Shown: positions 29,008 to 38,737, numbered from the stretch's first letter. The stretch: 64,000 bases of DNA from an uncultured Methanolobus sp. (GCF_963667555.1 NZ_OY763421.1:1443562-1507561); one strand, 5' to 3'. The notes: generated by a model from the sequence alone, not told the origin. A program made the numbers and translations.

Positions 29008-30684
29008 ATGAGAGCAGTAATAATTGACGGATACGTAGACGAACCTGCGTGTTTTGGAGTACCTCCTTATATTTCACCTTACATACGATATATTGCAGGT
29101 GCTTTAAGAGAAAAGGGATTCCAGGAAGAGAATATATCTTATTTTACGATAGATCATCTGCGTAAAGATATCACTGAGGCACCAAGACTCATAAATCGAG
29201 CAGATATAGTTGTAGTTCTTGCCGGCATGACAGTACCTGGCAAATACCTGCGCTCAACACCTATCAACGTGGGAGAGATAGAAAGTATATTCAGCGCCAC
29301 CAATGGAACAAAGATACTTGGTGGACCCATTCGGCTTGGCTTTTCCCTTGAAGGTGGAAAGAAGGCTGAATGTGATATTATAACCAACACCGATGTATGT
29401 ATTTCCAGTAAGGACATCGAAGCTTTTGTATTTGATATTTCAGGAGAAAATGCAGGATCTCCCGAGGACTCCGATCACAGATTCAGATCAGTTGAAGAGA
29501 TAGGAAGATGGAGCATAAAGGGCAGTTTCATTATCAAAAAACATCCGGATTATCCGAACGTGATGTGCGAGGTCGAGACCTACAGAGGTTGCGGACGTAA
29601 ACAACACTGTTCATTCTGTACGGAGCCATCATATGGAAGCTCAGATTACCGGCCAATTAAAGATGTCATAACTGAAGTTTCCGAACTGTATAAGCATGGT
29701 GCAAGGTTTTTCAGGATTGGAAGACAGCCGGATATTTTAAGCTATCATGCAAAGGACAGAGGAGGAGAAATACCCGAACCTGACCCGCAGGCCATACTTT
29801 CTCTGTATAAAGGCATCAGAGATGTTGCACCCGACCTTAAAGTTCTTCATATGGACAATGCGAATCCGGGAACAATTGCAACTTACCCTGAACTTAGCAG
29901 AGAAATATTCAAAACAATTGTAAAATACCACACGTCCGGAGACGTAGCTGCCCTTGGGATGGAGAGTGCGGACCCGGCAGTTGTCAGGGCCAATGGTCTT
30001 AAAGCGATGCCTGAAGAGATATTTGAAGCCATTAAGGTCATAAATGAAGTTGGAAGCTCCAGAGGAGCTAACGGAATGCCAGAACTGCTTCCCGGCATCA
30101 ATATTGTTCATGGACTTATGGGCGAATCTAAAAAGACATTTGAACTAAACTTCGAGTTTCTCAAAAAGGTGCTTGATGAAGACCTGCTGCTTCGCAGGAT
30201 AAATATACGCCAGGTCATGGCATTCCCAGGCACCCGCATGTATGGCAACGATGAACTTGTAAGGAAGCACAAGCAGATATTCCTGAAATATAAAGAAATG
30301 ATCCGAAAGGAGATCGATATGCCAATGCTCAAAAAGATAATTCCGGCAGGCACCGTCCTGAAGGATGTGATGTGCGAGGTCAATAGCGAAAGAATTTGCT
30401 TTGGCCGGCAGATGGGATCATATCCGCTTCTTGTAGGAATTCCTGCAAACCAGCAACTTGGAGAATATATAGATGTTACAATAACCAGGCATGGCCATCG
30501 TTCTATTACAGGAGTTCCTTATCCCCTTAATATAAATACAGCTCCATTATCACTTATACAGGAACTCCCGGGAATAGGAAAAAAGCAGGCTATCCTGATC
30601 AACCAGGGATCACCATTCAAAAATTCGGATGATTTTACCGAAAGGACAGGAAAGAAAGAAATACTTCCATACATCAGCTTCTAA
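29008..30684 (+). CDS. B12-binding-like radical SAM protein with TRAM-like and helix-hairpin-helix C-terminus
   Basis: 558 residues. The N-terminal 170 resemble a Rossmann/B12-binding-like domain. The radical SAM barrel has the cluster motif Cys195-X5-Cys201-X2-Cys204 (GCGRKQHCSFC) rather than the usual CX3CX2C. A TRAM-like beta domain (about 440-500) and a helix-hairpin-helix motif (INTAPLSLIQELPGIGKKQA, about 513-540) follow, suggesting contact with nucleic acid. This matches a family of uncharacterised archaeal radical SAM proteins. The reaction is unknown; RNA or DNA modification is inference from the C-terminal domains. Confidence 0.8.
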   Translation: MRAVIIDGYVDEPACFGVPPYISPYIRYIAGALREKGFQEENISYFTIDHLRKDITEAPRLINRADIVVVLAGMTVPGKYLRSTPINVGEIESIFSATNGTKILGGPIRLGFSLEGGKKAECDIITNTDVCISSKDIEAFVFDISGENAGSPEDSDHRFRSVEEIGRWSIKGSFIIKKHPDYPNVMCEVETYRGCGRKQHCSFCTEPSYGSSDYRPIKDVITEVSELYKHGARFFRIGRQPDILSYHAKDRGGEIPEPDPQAILSLYKGIRDVAPDLKVLHMDNANPGTIATYPELSREIFKTIVKYHTSGDVAALGMESADPAVVRANGLKAMPEEIFEAIKVINEVGSSRGANGMPELLPGINIVHGLMGESKKTFELNFEFLKKVLDEDLLLRRINIRQVMAFPGTRMYGNDELVRKHKQIFLKYKEMIRKEIDMPMLKKIIPAGTVLKDVMCEVNSERICFGRQMGSYPLLVGIPANQQLGEYIDVTITRHGHRSITGVPYPLNINTAPLSLIQELPGIGKKQAILINQGSPFKNSDDFTERTGKKEILPYISF

Positions 30685-30688
30685 AAGC

Positions 30689-31717
30689 TTATTTAAGGAA
30701 GTTCTTGATAAAATCAGCATCCTTTAAAATCTTGAAGCTGACAAAACCACCTACAAAGACATTCATATAGAATGTGAAAGCCCTCCAGGCGATCACTACT
30801 ATTCCCAGTAGTGAAGAGGGGATGAAAAGAGAGAAAGCAGTTGTCCCGGCAAATTCGGCAACCCCGCTTGCACCAGGTGTTGCAGGAATAAGAAGCAAGA
30901 TCATAATTATTACCTGAGAGGCAAATACAAGAAGCGGATCAGGATGTTGATTAAGGCCAAGAAGTATCACATATAGCATGGAGAAATCCACGAACCAAAA
31001 GGCCACCGTAAGAAATATACCTAAAGCAAGCCCACGTCTGCCCTCATTTAACAATATTGAGATACTATCGTGGAAATGATCAAGCTCCGTGTCTACCTTC
31101 TTCATAATTTTATCAATTGCTGCATCTGTCCTTTTTCCAAGAAAAGGAGCCAGCTTATTTACTAAAAAGAAAACGACTTTTTTAGTTGGTTCTGGTTTCC
31201 ACACAGCATACAATGTAAGAAATAGTATGAACATTAGCATGATCTCGGCAAAAATGAACATGGCATCAAAAACTGAATCGTCAAGAATACCACGTATTAT
31301 GTAGATGGAAAACGGTGCCAAAGCCAGAATCAGTATGCCATCAAGTACCCGTTCACCAAAAACAACCGCAGTTGCTCGACCAAGAGGTATGTTCTCTTCG
31401 TGAAGAAGATGAATCCTGAGAGGTTCACCACCCAGAGACGAAGGTGTAATAGAAGCGGCAAGAGTGCTGGATGTAACAATCTCACAAGCCCTGATATAAC
31501 TAACATCGAATCCCAGTGCCTTACAAAGAGAACGGGTACGCATACCCCATACAACATAACTAAGGATATGTACGCACGCAGCCGCAAGGATATATGATGG
31601 TTTGATCTGCATTACAGCAGCAAGAGTGTCTGAATCAAAAGTAAAGGCTATTACTATCAACCCTGATACAAGGCTTATTAGCAACGAAATGATAATCCAT
31701 TTCTCGATCTTGTTCAT
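30689..31717 (-). CDS. Multi-spanning membrane protein of the lysylphosphatidylglycerol synthase TM/UPF0104 family
   Basis: 342 residues with about eight to nine transmembrane helices. Family marks include SLGGEPLRIHLL with a preceding TPS, ATAVVFGERVLDGIL, and PATPGASGVAEFAGT near the C-terminal third. Archaeal members (AglD-related and UPF0104 types) act around lipid-linked sugars or flipping of lipid carriers. It converges tightly with the radical SAM gene (4 bp) and precedes a sugar nucleotidyltransferase on the opposite side, consistent with an envelope-glycan role. Confidence 0.85.
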   Translation of the reverse strand: MNKIEKWIIISLLISLVSGLIVIAFTFDSDTLAAVMQIKPSYILAAACVHILSYVVWGMRTRSLCKALGFDVSYIRACEIVTSSTLAASITPSSLGGEPLRIHLLHEENIPLGRATAVVFGERVLDGILILALAPFSIYIIRGILDDSVFDAMFIFAEIMLMFILFLTLYAVWKPEPTKKVVFFLVNKLAPFLGKRTDAAIDKIMKKVDTELDHFHDSISILLNEGRRGLALGIFLTVAFWFVDFSMLYVILLGLNQHPDPLLVFASQVIIMILLLIPATPGASGVAEFAGTTAFSLFIPSSLLGIVVIAWRAFTFYMNVFVGGFVSFKILKDADFIKNFLK

Positions 31718-31801
31718 GACCCCAACCTGTGCATAAATGTATGATGTGTATGTGAATCACTACATACACTCAATATTATCATTGATTACAACACAATTAA
31801 C

Positions 31802-32953
31802 TCACTTACCAAGCATATCCTCTTTTACTTTTGTTCCTTCTGAGATAGAAAGTTTTGGCCAGATCCGTACATTAGAATGAACTGTAACATCACTTTCGAT
31901 CTTAACTTCCGGACCTATCACGGTGCCATTCTCAAGGCTGCAATTATTGCCAACTGTAGTAGCATTATCTATGATAGAACCGGAAACATTGGAATTGCGA
32001 CCAATGCTGACATCATTAAAAATATAGGAAGACAGAATCCTGGTATCGTTATTTATCGTACAGTTAGAACCAATAGTAGTATACGGACCGATAAGGACGT
32101 TATCACCAATTGTAGTGTTCTCACCAATAACAATAGGACCAACTATAGCAGAATTTGATCCTACGGTCACATTGTGACCAAGGGAAACAGGACCTTTAAT
32201 GCGAGCATCCAGTGTCTTGAAATGACCTTCTATAGTAGTACCGGGGAGAGATTCCAGCATCCACCTCTGTGCCTGCCTGTAAGCCTGCGGACTTCCAACA
32301 TCAGTCCATCTGCCCCTTGCAAGAATACCATTTATCTTCCTTTTTTTAGCGAGAATATCAGGGAACAGGTCTTTTGCAAAATCATATTGTTTACCTTCCG
32401 GGATCCAGTCGAATATTTCAGGATCACATACATAGATACCCGTACTTGCAAGATTACTGAATATTTCACCAGGCCCTGGTTTTTCGAGGAAACGTCTGAT
32501 CCTGTTGTTCACATCCATATCCGCGATACCAAACTCGCGAGGATCGTCGATAGATAAAAGGCCTATTGTGACAAGAGCATCGGTCATCTCATGGAACCTG
32601 TACATTTCCCTTAGGTTCAGGTTGAGTACGTGATCGCCTCCCAGAATAATGAAAGGACTGTCGCGGAGATATTCCTCTGCATTTTTAACGCCTCCGGCAG
32701 TTCCCAGTTTTTCCTTTTCATATACGTAATCTATATGAACTCCGAATATTCGCCCATCACCCAACTGCTCCTCGATCTTTTCAGCCATATATCCGAGAGT
32801 GATAACTATATCATTGAAACCTTCTTTTGAAAGGTGCTCTATCAAATGTACGACAGATGGTTTGTTCAGAATAGGAATGCTTGGTTTTGGCCGGGCAAAA
32901 GTTAAGGGACGAAGCCTTGTCCCCTCGCCACCACACATAATACAGGCTTTCAT
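31802..32953 (-). CDS. Sugar-1-phosphate nucleotidylyltransferase with left-handed beta-helix domain
   Basis: 383 residues. The N-terminal nucleotidyltransferase domain opens MKACIMCGGEGTRLRPLTF with PKPSIPILNKP, and has the metal-binding LGGDHVLN. The C-terminal 130 residues are hexapeptide repeats (IGENTTIGDNVLIGPYTTIGS and similar) forming a left-handed beta-helix, as in GlmU and mannose-1-phosphate guanylyltransferases. It would activate a sugar-1-phosphate (GDP-mannose or UDP-GlcNAc type, not resolved) for glycan synthesis. Same strand as the membrane protein 85 bp downstream. Confidence 0.9.
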   Translation of the reverse strand: MKACIMCGGEGTRLRPLTFARPKPSIPILNKPSVVHLIEHLSKEGFNDIVITLGYMAEKIEEQLGDGRIFGVHIDYVYEKEKLGTAGGVKNAEEYLRDSPFIILGGDHVLNLNLREMYRFHEMTDALVTIGLLSIDDPREFGIADMDVNNRIRRFLEKPGPGEIFSNLASTGIYVCDPEIFDWIPEGKQYDFAKDLFPDILAKKRKINGILARGRWTDVGSPQAYRQAQRWMLESLPGTTIEGHFKTLDARIKGPVSLGHNVTVGSNSAIVGPIVIGENTTIGDNVLIGPYTTIGSNCTINNDTRILSSYIFNDVSIGRNSNVSGSIIDNATTVGNNCSLENGTVIGPEVKIESDVTVHSNVRIWPKLSISEGTKVKEDMLGK

Positions 32954-33028
32954 AATTTAGTATGAGGGTATTTTTTACTTATATGCTTAGCGGATTATTT
33001 TTCTAAAAAAGATAGTATATGACAACAA

Positions 33029-33412
33029 TTAAAGAACTGTGACATCACTGCTGCTATCCACCACAACCTCTAGCTCGCCCTCGTATTCAGACACTGTTCC
33101 AAATACCAGCACCCTGTCATTTACATTTACTGCAGAATCAACTTCTTTTGAGCCGCTGCCGGAAGGTACGAACACCTTGACAACACCTGAACCATAATCC
33201 ACATCCATTAGCAAATGGTCACCTGAATAAGTAAAGCGTTTTGTAAGGACGTCACCTTCAAGCCTTACCTTATCCCCGGTAAGTGAAGATGAACTAAAAG
33301 CAGTAGCCTCATCATTTGCGGGAGTTCCAGAGCAGAAAAAAGTGTATGCAATGGCCAGAGAAAAAAGAGCCATGCATAATAGGATCACTACGATCTTTTC
33401 TTCTTTTTCCAT
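33029..33412 (-). CDS. Membrane-anchored OB-fold-like protein
   Basis: 127 residues. One N-terminal membrane helix (about 8-28) is followed by an exported beta-barrel-like domain (LTGDKVRLEGDVLTKRF, VKVFVPSGSGSKEV, VNVNDRVLVFGTVSEYEGELEVVVDS). It resembles the OB-fold of nucleic-acid-binding or CcmE-like proteins. It follows the FKBP lipoprotein by 12 bp, so they form an operon for two extracytoplasmic proteins. Function unknown. Confidence 0.75.
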   Translation of the reverse strand: MEKEEKIVVILLCMALFSLAIAYTFFCSGTPANDEATAFSSSSLTGDKVRLEGDVLTKRFTYSGDHLLMDVDYGSGVVKVFVPSGSGSKEVDSAVNVNDRVLVFGTVSEYEGELEVVVDSSSDVTVL

Positions 33413-33424
33413 GATCTTGCCTAA

Positions 33425-33970
33425 TCAGGTGTTTTGCGGATCTTCTATAGAGACAAGTTCAATGTCAAAGATAAGGGTCTTGCCGGCAAGATGATGATTG
33501 AAGTCAACAGTCACATTTGCATCTGTTATGTTAACAATCGTACCCTGATAACCCTGGGAAGTTATCTTTTGCCCCATTACAGGAGTCATATTTGCTGCTG
33601 CAAAGTCATCAACTGAAAAATTGATTATAGCATCTCCACGAACATCACCGTAAGCTTTCTCCGGAGGAAGCGTGATGGTTTTCTTCTCCCCTACCTGCAT
33701 ACCGATGACCGCTTCATCAAAACCATCGATCATCTGACCGGCACCTGCAACAAATGTAAGTGGCTCATATCCCCTTAGAGGATTGTAAATACCATTTGCC
33801 TCAGCAATATCCATTTCAGAGGTGTCAAAAACAGTTCCATCTTCAAGCATACCTGTATAATTAACAGAGATAGTATCACCCGCTTGCACTGCCCGGGAAC
33901 TGTCAGAATCTGTGCAGCCACTTGTCAGTAGCATACATATAAGGAGTAAAAAAAGGAATATTTTTTTCAC
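33425..33970 (-). CDS. FKBP-type peptidyl-prolyl cis-trans isomerase, lipoprotein
   Basis: 181 residues. A signal peptide ends in a lipobox (LLTSGC, Cys19), so the protein is probably anchored outside the membrane. The FKBP domain (VNYTGMLEDGTVFDTSE; QMIDGFDEAVIGMQVGEKKTITLPPEKAYG) holds an inserted-in-flap domain (about 125-165), as in archaeal long-type FKBPs with chaperone activity. The start is a GTG with GGTGATCAT directly upstream. First gene of a two-gene operon with the OB-fold-like protein. Confidence 0.92.
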   Translation of the reverse strand: MKKIFLFLLLICMLLTSGCTDSDSSRAVQAGDTISVNYTGMLEDGTVFDTSEMDIAEANGIYNPLRGYEPLTFVAGAGQMIDGFDEAVIGMQVGEKKTITLPPEKAYGDVRGDAIINFSVDDFAAANMTPVMGQKITSQGYQGTIVNITDANVTVDFNHHLAGKTLIFDIELVSIEDPQNT

Positions 33971-34156
33971 ATGATCACCAATTAAGTTAGTTAATACATT
34001 TCATAACACAAGAAGCAGACATTACATCCCACATCAAGAATTATTTTACCGACATACAAGAGTATGTTTTTGCTATATAAGATTACTGAAAATATCTGAC
34101 ATAACAATTTTGCTGTTAATTCATGTATTTACGATTATAAATTCCCAAGAAAAGAT

Positions 34157-34203
34157 TAATATATAAAGGGTTACTATAATTATTGTGCAACTGTTACATG
34201 TAA
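34157..34203 (+). promoter_or_regulatory. Archaellin promoter with TGCAACTGTTACA element
   Basis: TTAATATATAAAG (34157-34167) is a strong TATA box about 70-80 bp before the archaellin start. TGCAACTGTTACA (34186-34198), near the expected transcription start, differs by one base from TGTAACTGTTACA found in the kinase promoter at 42783-42795. The palindrome TTACATGTAA (34194-34203) overlaps it. Confidence 0.5.
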
Positions 34204-34236
34204 TACATCTCATAAACATATACGCTGGTGAGGCTG

Positions 34237-35064
34237 ATGCGGCAAACATCCACTATTAAAAAGTTAATTTCATACACAAATGCTCAAATCGGAATAGGAA
34301 CTCTTATCATATTTATTGCAATGGTTCTGGTTGCAGCTGTTGCCGCCGCAGTACTGATCACTACCTCAGGAGTCCTTCAGCAGGAAGCGCAGTATACAGG
34401 AAGAGAAGCAACCAAAGAAGTTTCATCTAACCTGATGATACAGAAGATCGAAGGATTCCGGTCAAAGAACAGCAGTACTGATATGGGAAATACTATTGAC
34501 CTGTTGAAAATAACCCTTGGATTGCGCGCTGCCAGTGACCCTGTTGACCTTTCTGCAGTAATTATCAGTATTACAGACGGATACCAGACTAACAATGTGA
34601 TATATGCAGGTAACAAGAATAGCCTTGCGCCACGTGCGGACTTTGACGGAAACATGTCAGGATTCAGTACGGACAAGGATGTAAACCTCTACAAGCTACT
34701 GACAGAGAATACAACCATAGGTAATACGGAAATTAATGTAACCTATACAAATGCAAAATACTATTTTACAGTTGATACTATCAGAGATGAAGACGACTCT
34801 TTCTCACAGAACTCCCCTGTAATTACAACAGGAGATTTTGTGGTGATCTATGTATCTACAGTATCACCAACATCAGTCAGCACAGGATACGCAACACTCT
34901 GCGAGATGAATGTCACATCTTCACTGCAATCCTCAGGTCTTAACTTAATACCCCGCTCATCAATAACTCTTGCAATGACACCAGAAGCAGGCGCGTCAAC
35001 AAATGCAGACTTTATTCTCCCTACAACTTTTGGAAGTTACGAGGCAGTACAACTTTACCCGTAA
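34237..35064 (+). CDS. flaB: Archaellin (archaeal flagellin)
   Basis: About 275 residues. The N-terminus has the class III archaellin signal: basic/polar leader, likely cleavage before [10 protein letters not shown], then the hydrophobic assembly helix [15 protein letters not shown]. The exposed domain is Thr/Ser/Asn-rich, with sites for N-glycosylation. It builds the archaellum filament outside the cell. The ATG at 34237 has GGTGAGG at the right spacing, better than the in-frame GTG at 34228. It stands alone, with no other archaellum genes in the window. Confidence 0.93.
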   Translation: MRQTSTIKKLISYTNAQIGIGTLIIFIAMVLVAAVAAAVLITTSGVLQQEAQYTGREATKEVSSNLMIQKIEGFRSKNSSTDMGNTIDLLKITLGLRAASDPVDLSAVIISITDGYQTNNVIYAGNKNSLAPRADFDGNMSGFSTDKDVNLYKLLTENTTIGNTEINVTYTNAKYYFTVDTIRDEDDSFSQNSPVITTGDFVVIYVSTVSPTSVSTGYATLCEMNVTSSLQSSGLNLIPRSSITLAMTPEAGASTNADFILPTTFGSYEAVQLYP

Positions 35065-35107
35065 CAATAGATGCGTCTTACAAATAAGAATTGTGAAAAA
35101 TAGTTAG

Positions 35108-35179
35108 TGGACTGGTCGGGAATTGAACCCGAGGCCTCTACCATGCCAAGGTAGCGATCTTCCCCTGATCTACCAGCCC
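35108..35179 (-). tRNA. tRNA-Ala (anticodon GGC)
   Basis: Read on the minus strand it folds as a full cloverleaf of 72 nt. The acceptor stem is GGGCTGG/CCAGTCC with the G3:U70 pair that identifies alanine tRNA. The D stem is GATC/GATC, the anticodon stem CTACC/GGTAG, and the loop TTGGCAT gives anticodon GGC. The T arm is TCGGG-TTCAATT-CCCGA, and A73 is the discriminator. No intron. CCA is not encoded. Confidence 0.97.
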
Positions 35180-35365
35180 GGAAATATCAAGTGTTAGAAC
35201 ACATTATCTTTCATAAAGGTAACGCCATAAAATAAAAACAACCAGGCCCATTCTAAAAAAATTTTTTCGATTTTGGATTCCAGGCGAAAGGTTAAAGTAT
35301 CGGTGTGCGTATTAGGAGTGTCGCGTGATGAATGCGACACACAAAACGCATAACACAGGCAAATT

Positions 35366-35442
35366 GGGCCCGTAGCTTAGCTAGGTGGAGCGCACGGCTG
35401 ATAACCGTGAGGCCCTGAGTTCGAATCTCAGCGGGCCCACCA
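35366..35442 (+). tRNA. tRNA-Ile (anticodon GAT)
   Basis: Cloverleaf with acceptor GGGCCCG/CGGGCCC, anticodon stem CACGG/CCGTG and loop CTGATAA giving anticodon GAT. The T arm has GTTCGAATC. Unlike the neighbouring tRNA-Ala, the 3' CCA is encoded (35440-35442). A GTGTCGC/GCGACAC hairpin (35318-35340) lies just upstream, between the two divergently placed tRNAs. Confidence 0.97.
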
Positions 35443-35878
35443 ATCAAACCTGTGATCCCTTTTTGATTTAAACTGTCTTTTAGTTTGTCATCAACTATTA
35501 TTTACTAGGATTCTGTATTTACTAAAATCCTGTGATTTCAACATTGTGCTGATTTTAGTTGCTCCGGTTTTTGTCCACTATAGTCCACATATTCTTCCGC
35601 TATTTCTTTTTATAACCACCTCATATTTTCAGAGAATCGTTATCTTATTGCAGAAAATATATCATTAAAAATAGATGTTGAAGACTTACTATTTTAATAT
35701 AAAAAATATTAATATATAATAACTACTTATAATAGTGACTAGTGTAAACAATATTTCAGGGCACAGGCAGGACTAAAATACACTATACCAAAATTCCAAA
35801 AACAGAACACCTGTACGAAAAACCCTGAAAATACGAATCCGAACAAAACGAAACAATTCATATAATCGGTGATTTACA
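35443..35878. other. Intergenic region downstream of tRNA-Ile
   Basis: 436 bp without a supported gene. It is AT-rich. A weak inverted pair AGGATT/AATCCT occurs near 35507-35531, and TATA-like stretches lie near 35690-35720. GGTGA stands a few bases before the next ATG. I looked for an integrase remnant or a duplicated tRNA 3' end and did not find one. Confidence 0.4.
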
Positions 35879-36253
35879 ATGAGAGAGAAAAAACCAAGCG
35901 GCATGAGTGAAAAGGAGTATGAGATCGTAGAGTTGCTCAGGAAATTAGATATAAACAGACCTGTAGCCCTGACTCTTGCCTGCCTCTCCAGTGGAGACGA
36001 AATAACCTCCCGTGAAATTGAGAAAAATTCCAGTCTCAGGCAACCTGAAGTAAGTATTGCAATGAGATACCTGAAAGATAACAATTGGGTGGATATTCGG
36101 GAAGAGAAGAAAACAGAAGGAAAGGGCAGACCTGTAAAACTTTACAGACTTGTCACACCACTGGAAGAGATCGTGCAGAGCATTGAGCAGAGAGTGCTCC
36201 TTGAAAGCAGATATGTACTCAATAATATTGAAAAGCTGAAAAGGCTTGCATAA
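35879..36253 (+). CDS. ArsR/MarR-like winged-helix transcriptional regulator
   Basis: 124 residues. A winged helix spans residues about 15-95, with the recognition-helix pattern TSREIEKNSSLRQPEVSIAMRYLKDNNWV and a wing rich in Lys/Arg (EEKKTEGKGRPVKLYRL). A C-terminal helix for dimerisation (VQSIEQRVLLESRYVL) follows. Such small regulators are common in Methanosarcinales; the target is not known. GGTGAT precedes the ATG. A hairpin terminator follows, so the gene is transcribed alone. Confidence 0.82.
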   Translation: MREKKPSGMSEKEYEIVELLRKLDINRPVALTLACLSSGDEITSREIEKNSSLRQPEVSIAMRYLKDNNWVDIREEKKTEGKGRPVKLYRLVTPLEEIVQSIEQRVLLESRYVLNNIEKLKRLA

Positions 36254-36269
36254 TATATTCAAAATTAAA

Positions 36270-36302
36270 TTTGCTGCTATATGCAGCAAAAACTATTTTT
36301 TA
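36270..36302 (+). terminator. Hairpin terminator after the winged-helix regulator
   Basis: TTTGCTGC (36270-36277) pairs with GCAGCAAA (36283-36290) across TATAT, followed by a T-tract ending near 36301. Confidence 0.7.
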
Positions 36303-36426
36303 CAGATAGAGCATATCATCAGATAGTAATGCTTCTATCGAAGATTTTAAGTTGATAAGGTAGTGTATCATCGCTGTTACACTAATTTACAATCAAATTT
36401 GCAATTATGATAATGGAGTTAATCTT

Positions 36427-37668
36427 TTGAGCACTATAAGTGAGAAAATCTTTAGCCGTGCATCCGGCAAGAATGCGAAAGCAAACTACTTTGTCATCGC
36501 AGACGTGGATTATGCCATGGCACATGACGGCACAAGTGTACTTGCGGTAAAATCATTCAAGGAGATGGAACAGGAAAAGGTCTGGAACCCTGATAAGATA
36601 ATCATTCCTTTTGACCACCTGACACCTGCAAACACAGATGTGACTGCCGCACTTCACCACGAGATCCGCGAGTGGATCAAAGAGCAGAAGATCAGTAACT
36701 TTTACGATGTAGGCGAGGGAATATGCCATCAGTTACTCCCGGAGAACGGATTTGCCCTTCCCGGAAAACTTGTTGTTGGCGCAGATTCACATTCCTGTAC
36801 CTACGGTGCATTCGGAGCTTTTGGAACCGGCGTCGGTGCCACTGACATGTCAGAGATATTCGCATCAGGAAAACTCTGGTTCAAAGTCCCTGAAAGCATA
36901 AAGATCACAGCAGACGGCACTTTTAAAGATGGAGTTTATGCTAAAGACCTCATACTCAAGACAATAGGCACACTTGGAGTTGCAGGTGCAACCTACAAGG
37001 CTGCCGAATTCTATGGAACCGCCATTGATTCCATGTCCATGTCAGGCCGCATGACCCTTAGTAACATGGCTATTGAAATGGGCGGAAAAGCCGGAATAGT
37101 TCCTCCAGACAAAACAACGTTCGATTTCCTTGAAGGTATCGCGGCAGAAGAATACGAGCCTGTTTATGCAGATGAAGATGCCGTATATTCAAGCGAATAC
37201 ACCTTTGATGTAAATGAACTTGAACCACAGATAGCATGTCCTCACCAGGTAGACAACGTGCATGACATATCTGACATAAAGCCAACAAAACTTGACCAGG
37301 CATTCATAGGCACCTGTACCAACGGAAGGCTGGAAGACCTTGAAGTTGCCGCATCCATCCTTAAAGGAGAAAAGGTTGCCATACGCACGCTTATCATACC
37401 TGCATCCCGCAATGTGATGATAGAAGCGGTAAGGAAAGGCATAATTGAGACTCTGCTTGAGGCAGGAGCTGTAATAGGTTCACCCGGATGCGGACCATGT
37501 CTGGGAGGACACATGGGAGTTATTGGGAAAGGCGAGACCTGCATTTCCACAGCCAACAGGAACTTCAAGGGAAGAATGGGTGTTGGAGGTTTCATTTACC
37601 TGGCATCCCCGGCAACGGCTGCTGCGTCTGCCCTTACAGGCGAGATAACTGACCCGCGCGAAATCTGA
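36427..37668 (+). CDS. 3-isopropylmalate dehydratase / homoaconitase family large subunit
   Basis: 413 residues, the short archaeal LeuC/HacA type. The [4Fe-4S] ligands are Cys in [11 protein letters not shown] and the pair in [13 protein letters not shown]. Substrate-loop blocks [24 protein letters not shown] and SRNVM are present. It would isomerise 2-isopropylmalate in leucine synthesis or homocitrate homologues in coenzyme B synthesis; methanogens have one of each and sequence reading cannot decide. The start is TTG, with GGAG nine bases upstream and no alternative ATG. The small subunit is not adjacent. Confidence 0.92.
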   Translation: MSTISEKIFSRASGKNAKANYFVIADVDYAMAHDGTSVLAVKSFKEMEQEKVWNPDKIIIPFDHLTPANTDVTAALHHEIREWIKEQKISNFYDVGEGICHQLLPENGFALPGKLVVGADSHSCTYGAFGAFGTGVGATDMSEIFASGKLWFKVPESIKITADGTFKDGVYAKDLILKTIGTLGVAGATYKAAEFYGTAIDSMSMSGRMTLSNMAIEMGGKAGIVPPDKTTFDFLEGIAAEEYEPVYADEDAVYSSEYTFDVNELEPQIACPHQVDNVHDISDIKPTKLDQAFIGTCTNGRLEDLEVAASILKGEKVAIRTLIIPASRNVMIEAVRKGIIETLLEAGAVIGSPGCGPCLGGHMGVIGKGETCISTANRNFKGRMGVGGFIYLASPATAAASALTGEITDPREI

Positions 37669-37705
37669 TATTCTATTAAAGCGTAGTAAGAATGGAGTTA
37701 GCAAA

Positions 37706-37909
37706 ATGGAACTTGACAAACATAAACTTGAGCACCTCATGGGACACTGGATCGAACATAATGACAGTCACAGCAAAAGTTTCAATGAGTGGGCTGAAAA
37801 GATCGAAGCTGCAGGATATGCAGATATAGCCAAAGATGTCAGGAGTGCTGCAAAGAAAATGGACGAATGTTCTGTTTTGCTTGAAACTGCCAGACAGAAG
37901 CTTGAATGA
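37706..37909 (+). CDS. Small conserved helical protein
   Basis: 67 residues, mostly two amphipathic helices, with a histidine-rich start (HLMGHWIEHNDSHSKSFNEWAEK). I recognise this as a recurring small methanogen/bacterial protein type without assigned function; metal binding through the clustered histidines is possible. GGAG precedes the ATG. It lies between the dehydratase (37 bp) and the cohesin gene (13 bp), so it is probably co-transcribed with both. Confidence 0.75.
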   Translation: MELDKHKLEHLMGHWIEHNDSHSKSFNEWAEKIEAAGYADIAKDVRSAAKKMDECSVLLETARQKLE

Positions 37910-37922
37910 GCAGGACGTGTTA

Positions 37923-38717
37923 ATGACAGTTAAAATTCAAAATTTCCTCACAGGCATTGTTCTGGTGGCGTGTATGCTTTGCCTCTGCACAGTTGCAAGT
38001 GCTGCCACCAGTGTCAGCATACTTCCTTCAGTTGACACTGTAGCTCCGGGAGAAAGTTTTACGCTGGACATATATGTCAGACCTGACACACAGGTTGCAG
38101 GCGTTCAGCTTGATCTGGATTATGATGCTTCGCTTGTAAGCATTGAAAGTATCGAGGAAGGCGACTTCCTTTCAAGCACAGGTTCACCTGTCATGTTCAA
38201 TCCCGGAACCATTGACAATAACCAGGGAACTGCGACGCAGATATATGGCACTCTTATCATGGGAGACGGAACTTCAGATGAAGGAACATTCTGTACGATT
38301 AAGCTGAAAGCATCTGAAGCAACAGGCACATGCCAGATAAGAATCGAGAACATCGTCGTTGGCGATAAGCAGGGCGATGAACTGGATGCTGTCACTTATG
38401 ATGCGCTGGTAAGCGTTAGTGATGAGACTGAAACTTCAGACAGGAATAATGACAACGACGATGGCGAGGAATTGAACATTGTTGTCAGACAGGAAGAAAA
38501 TACCGATACGTCATCAACTGAGAAAGCATCCCCTGCCATAGAAGAAGAAGAAGAAACATCACTTCAGAGTGTAGAGGATATTGCAGAACCTGCTGCCATA
38601 CAGGAAGCAACATCTGCACCGGAATCTGAAAGCAGCTCATCTAATGTCAGCATACTTGCAGCTGCAGCCGTTGCATTCCTTGCACTGGCATTTGTCCTTG
38701 ACAGAAAAAGAAAGTAA
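37923..38717 (+). CDS. Cohesin-domain surface protein with C-terminal membrane anchor
   Basis: About 264 residues from the ATG at 37923, which begins with a clear signal peptide (ending ASAA). An upstream in-frame start at 37836 would overlap the previous gene and bury the signal. Residues about 30-165 form a cohesin domain (VDTVAPGESFTLDIYVRPDT, VAGVQLDLDYDASLVS, GTFCTIKLKA). An acidic Ser/Glu-rich linker and a C-terminal helix ending DRKRK anchor it in the membrane. It probably displays or docks proteins at the S-layer (inference). No dockerin partner is seen here. Confidence 0.85.
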   Translation: MTVKIQNFLTGIVLVACMLCLCTVASAATSVSILPSVDTVAPGESFTLDIYVRPDTQVAGVQLDLDYDASLVSIESIEEGDFLSSTGSPVMFNPGTIDNNQGTATQIYGTLIMGDGTSDEGTFCTIKLKASEATGTCQIRIENIVVGDKQGDELDAVTYDALVSVSDETETSDRNNDNDDGEELNIVVRQEENTDTSSTEKASPAIEEEEETSLQSVEDIAEPAAIQEATSAPESESSSSNVSILAAAAVAFLALAFVLDRKRK

Positions 38718-38737
38718 CTGAACGAAAATAAGTAAAT

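Noticed and set aside
35443..35640. Integrase remnant or attachment site next to tRNA-Ile
   Set aside because: No copy of the tRNA 3' end and no integrase motifs were found; only a 23-codon minus-strand frame.
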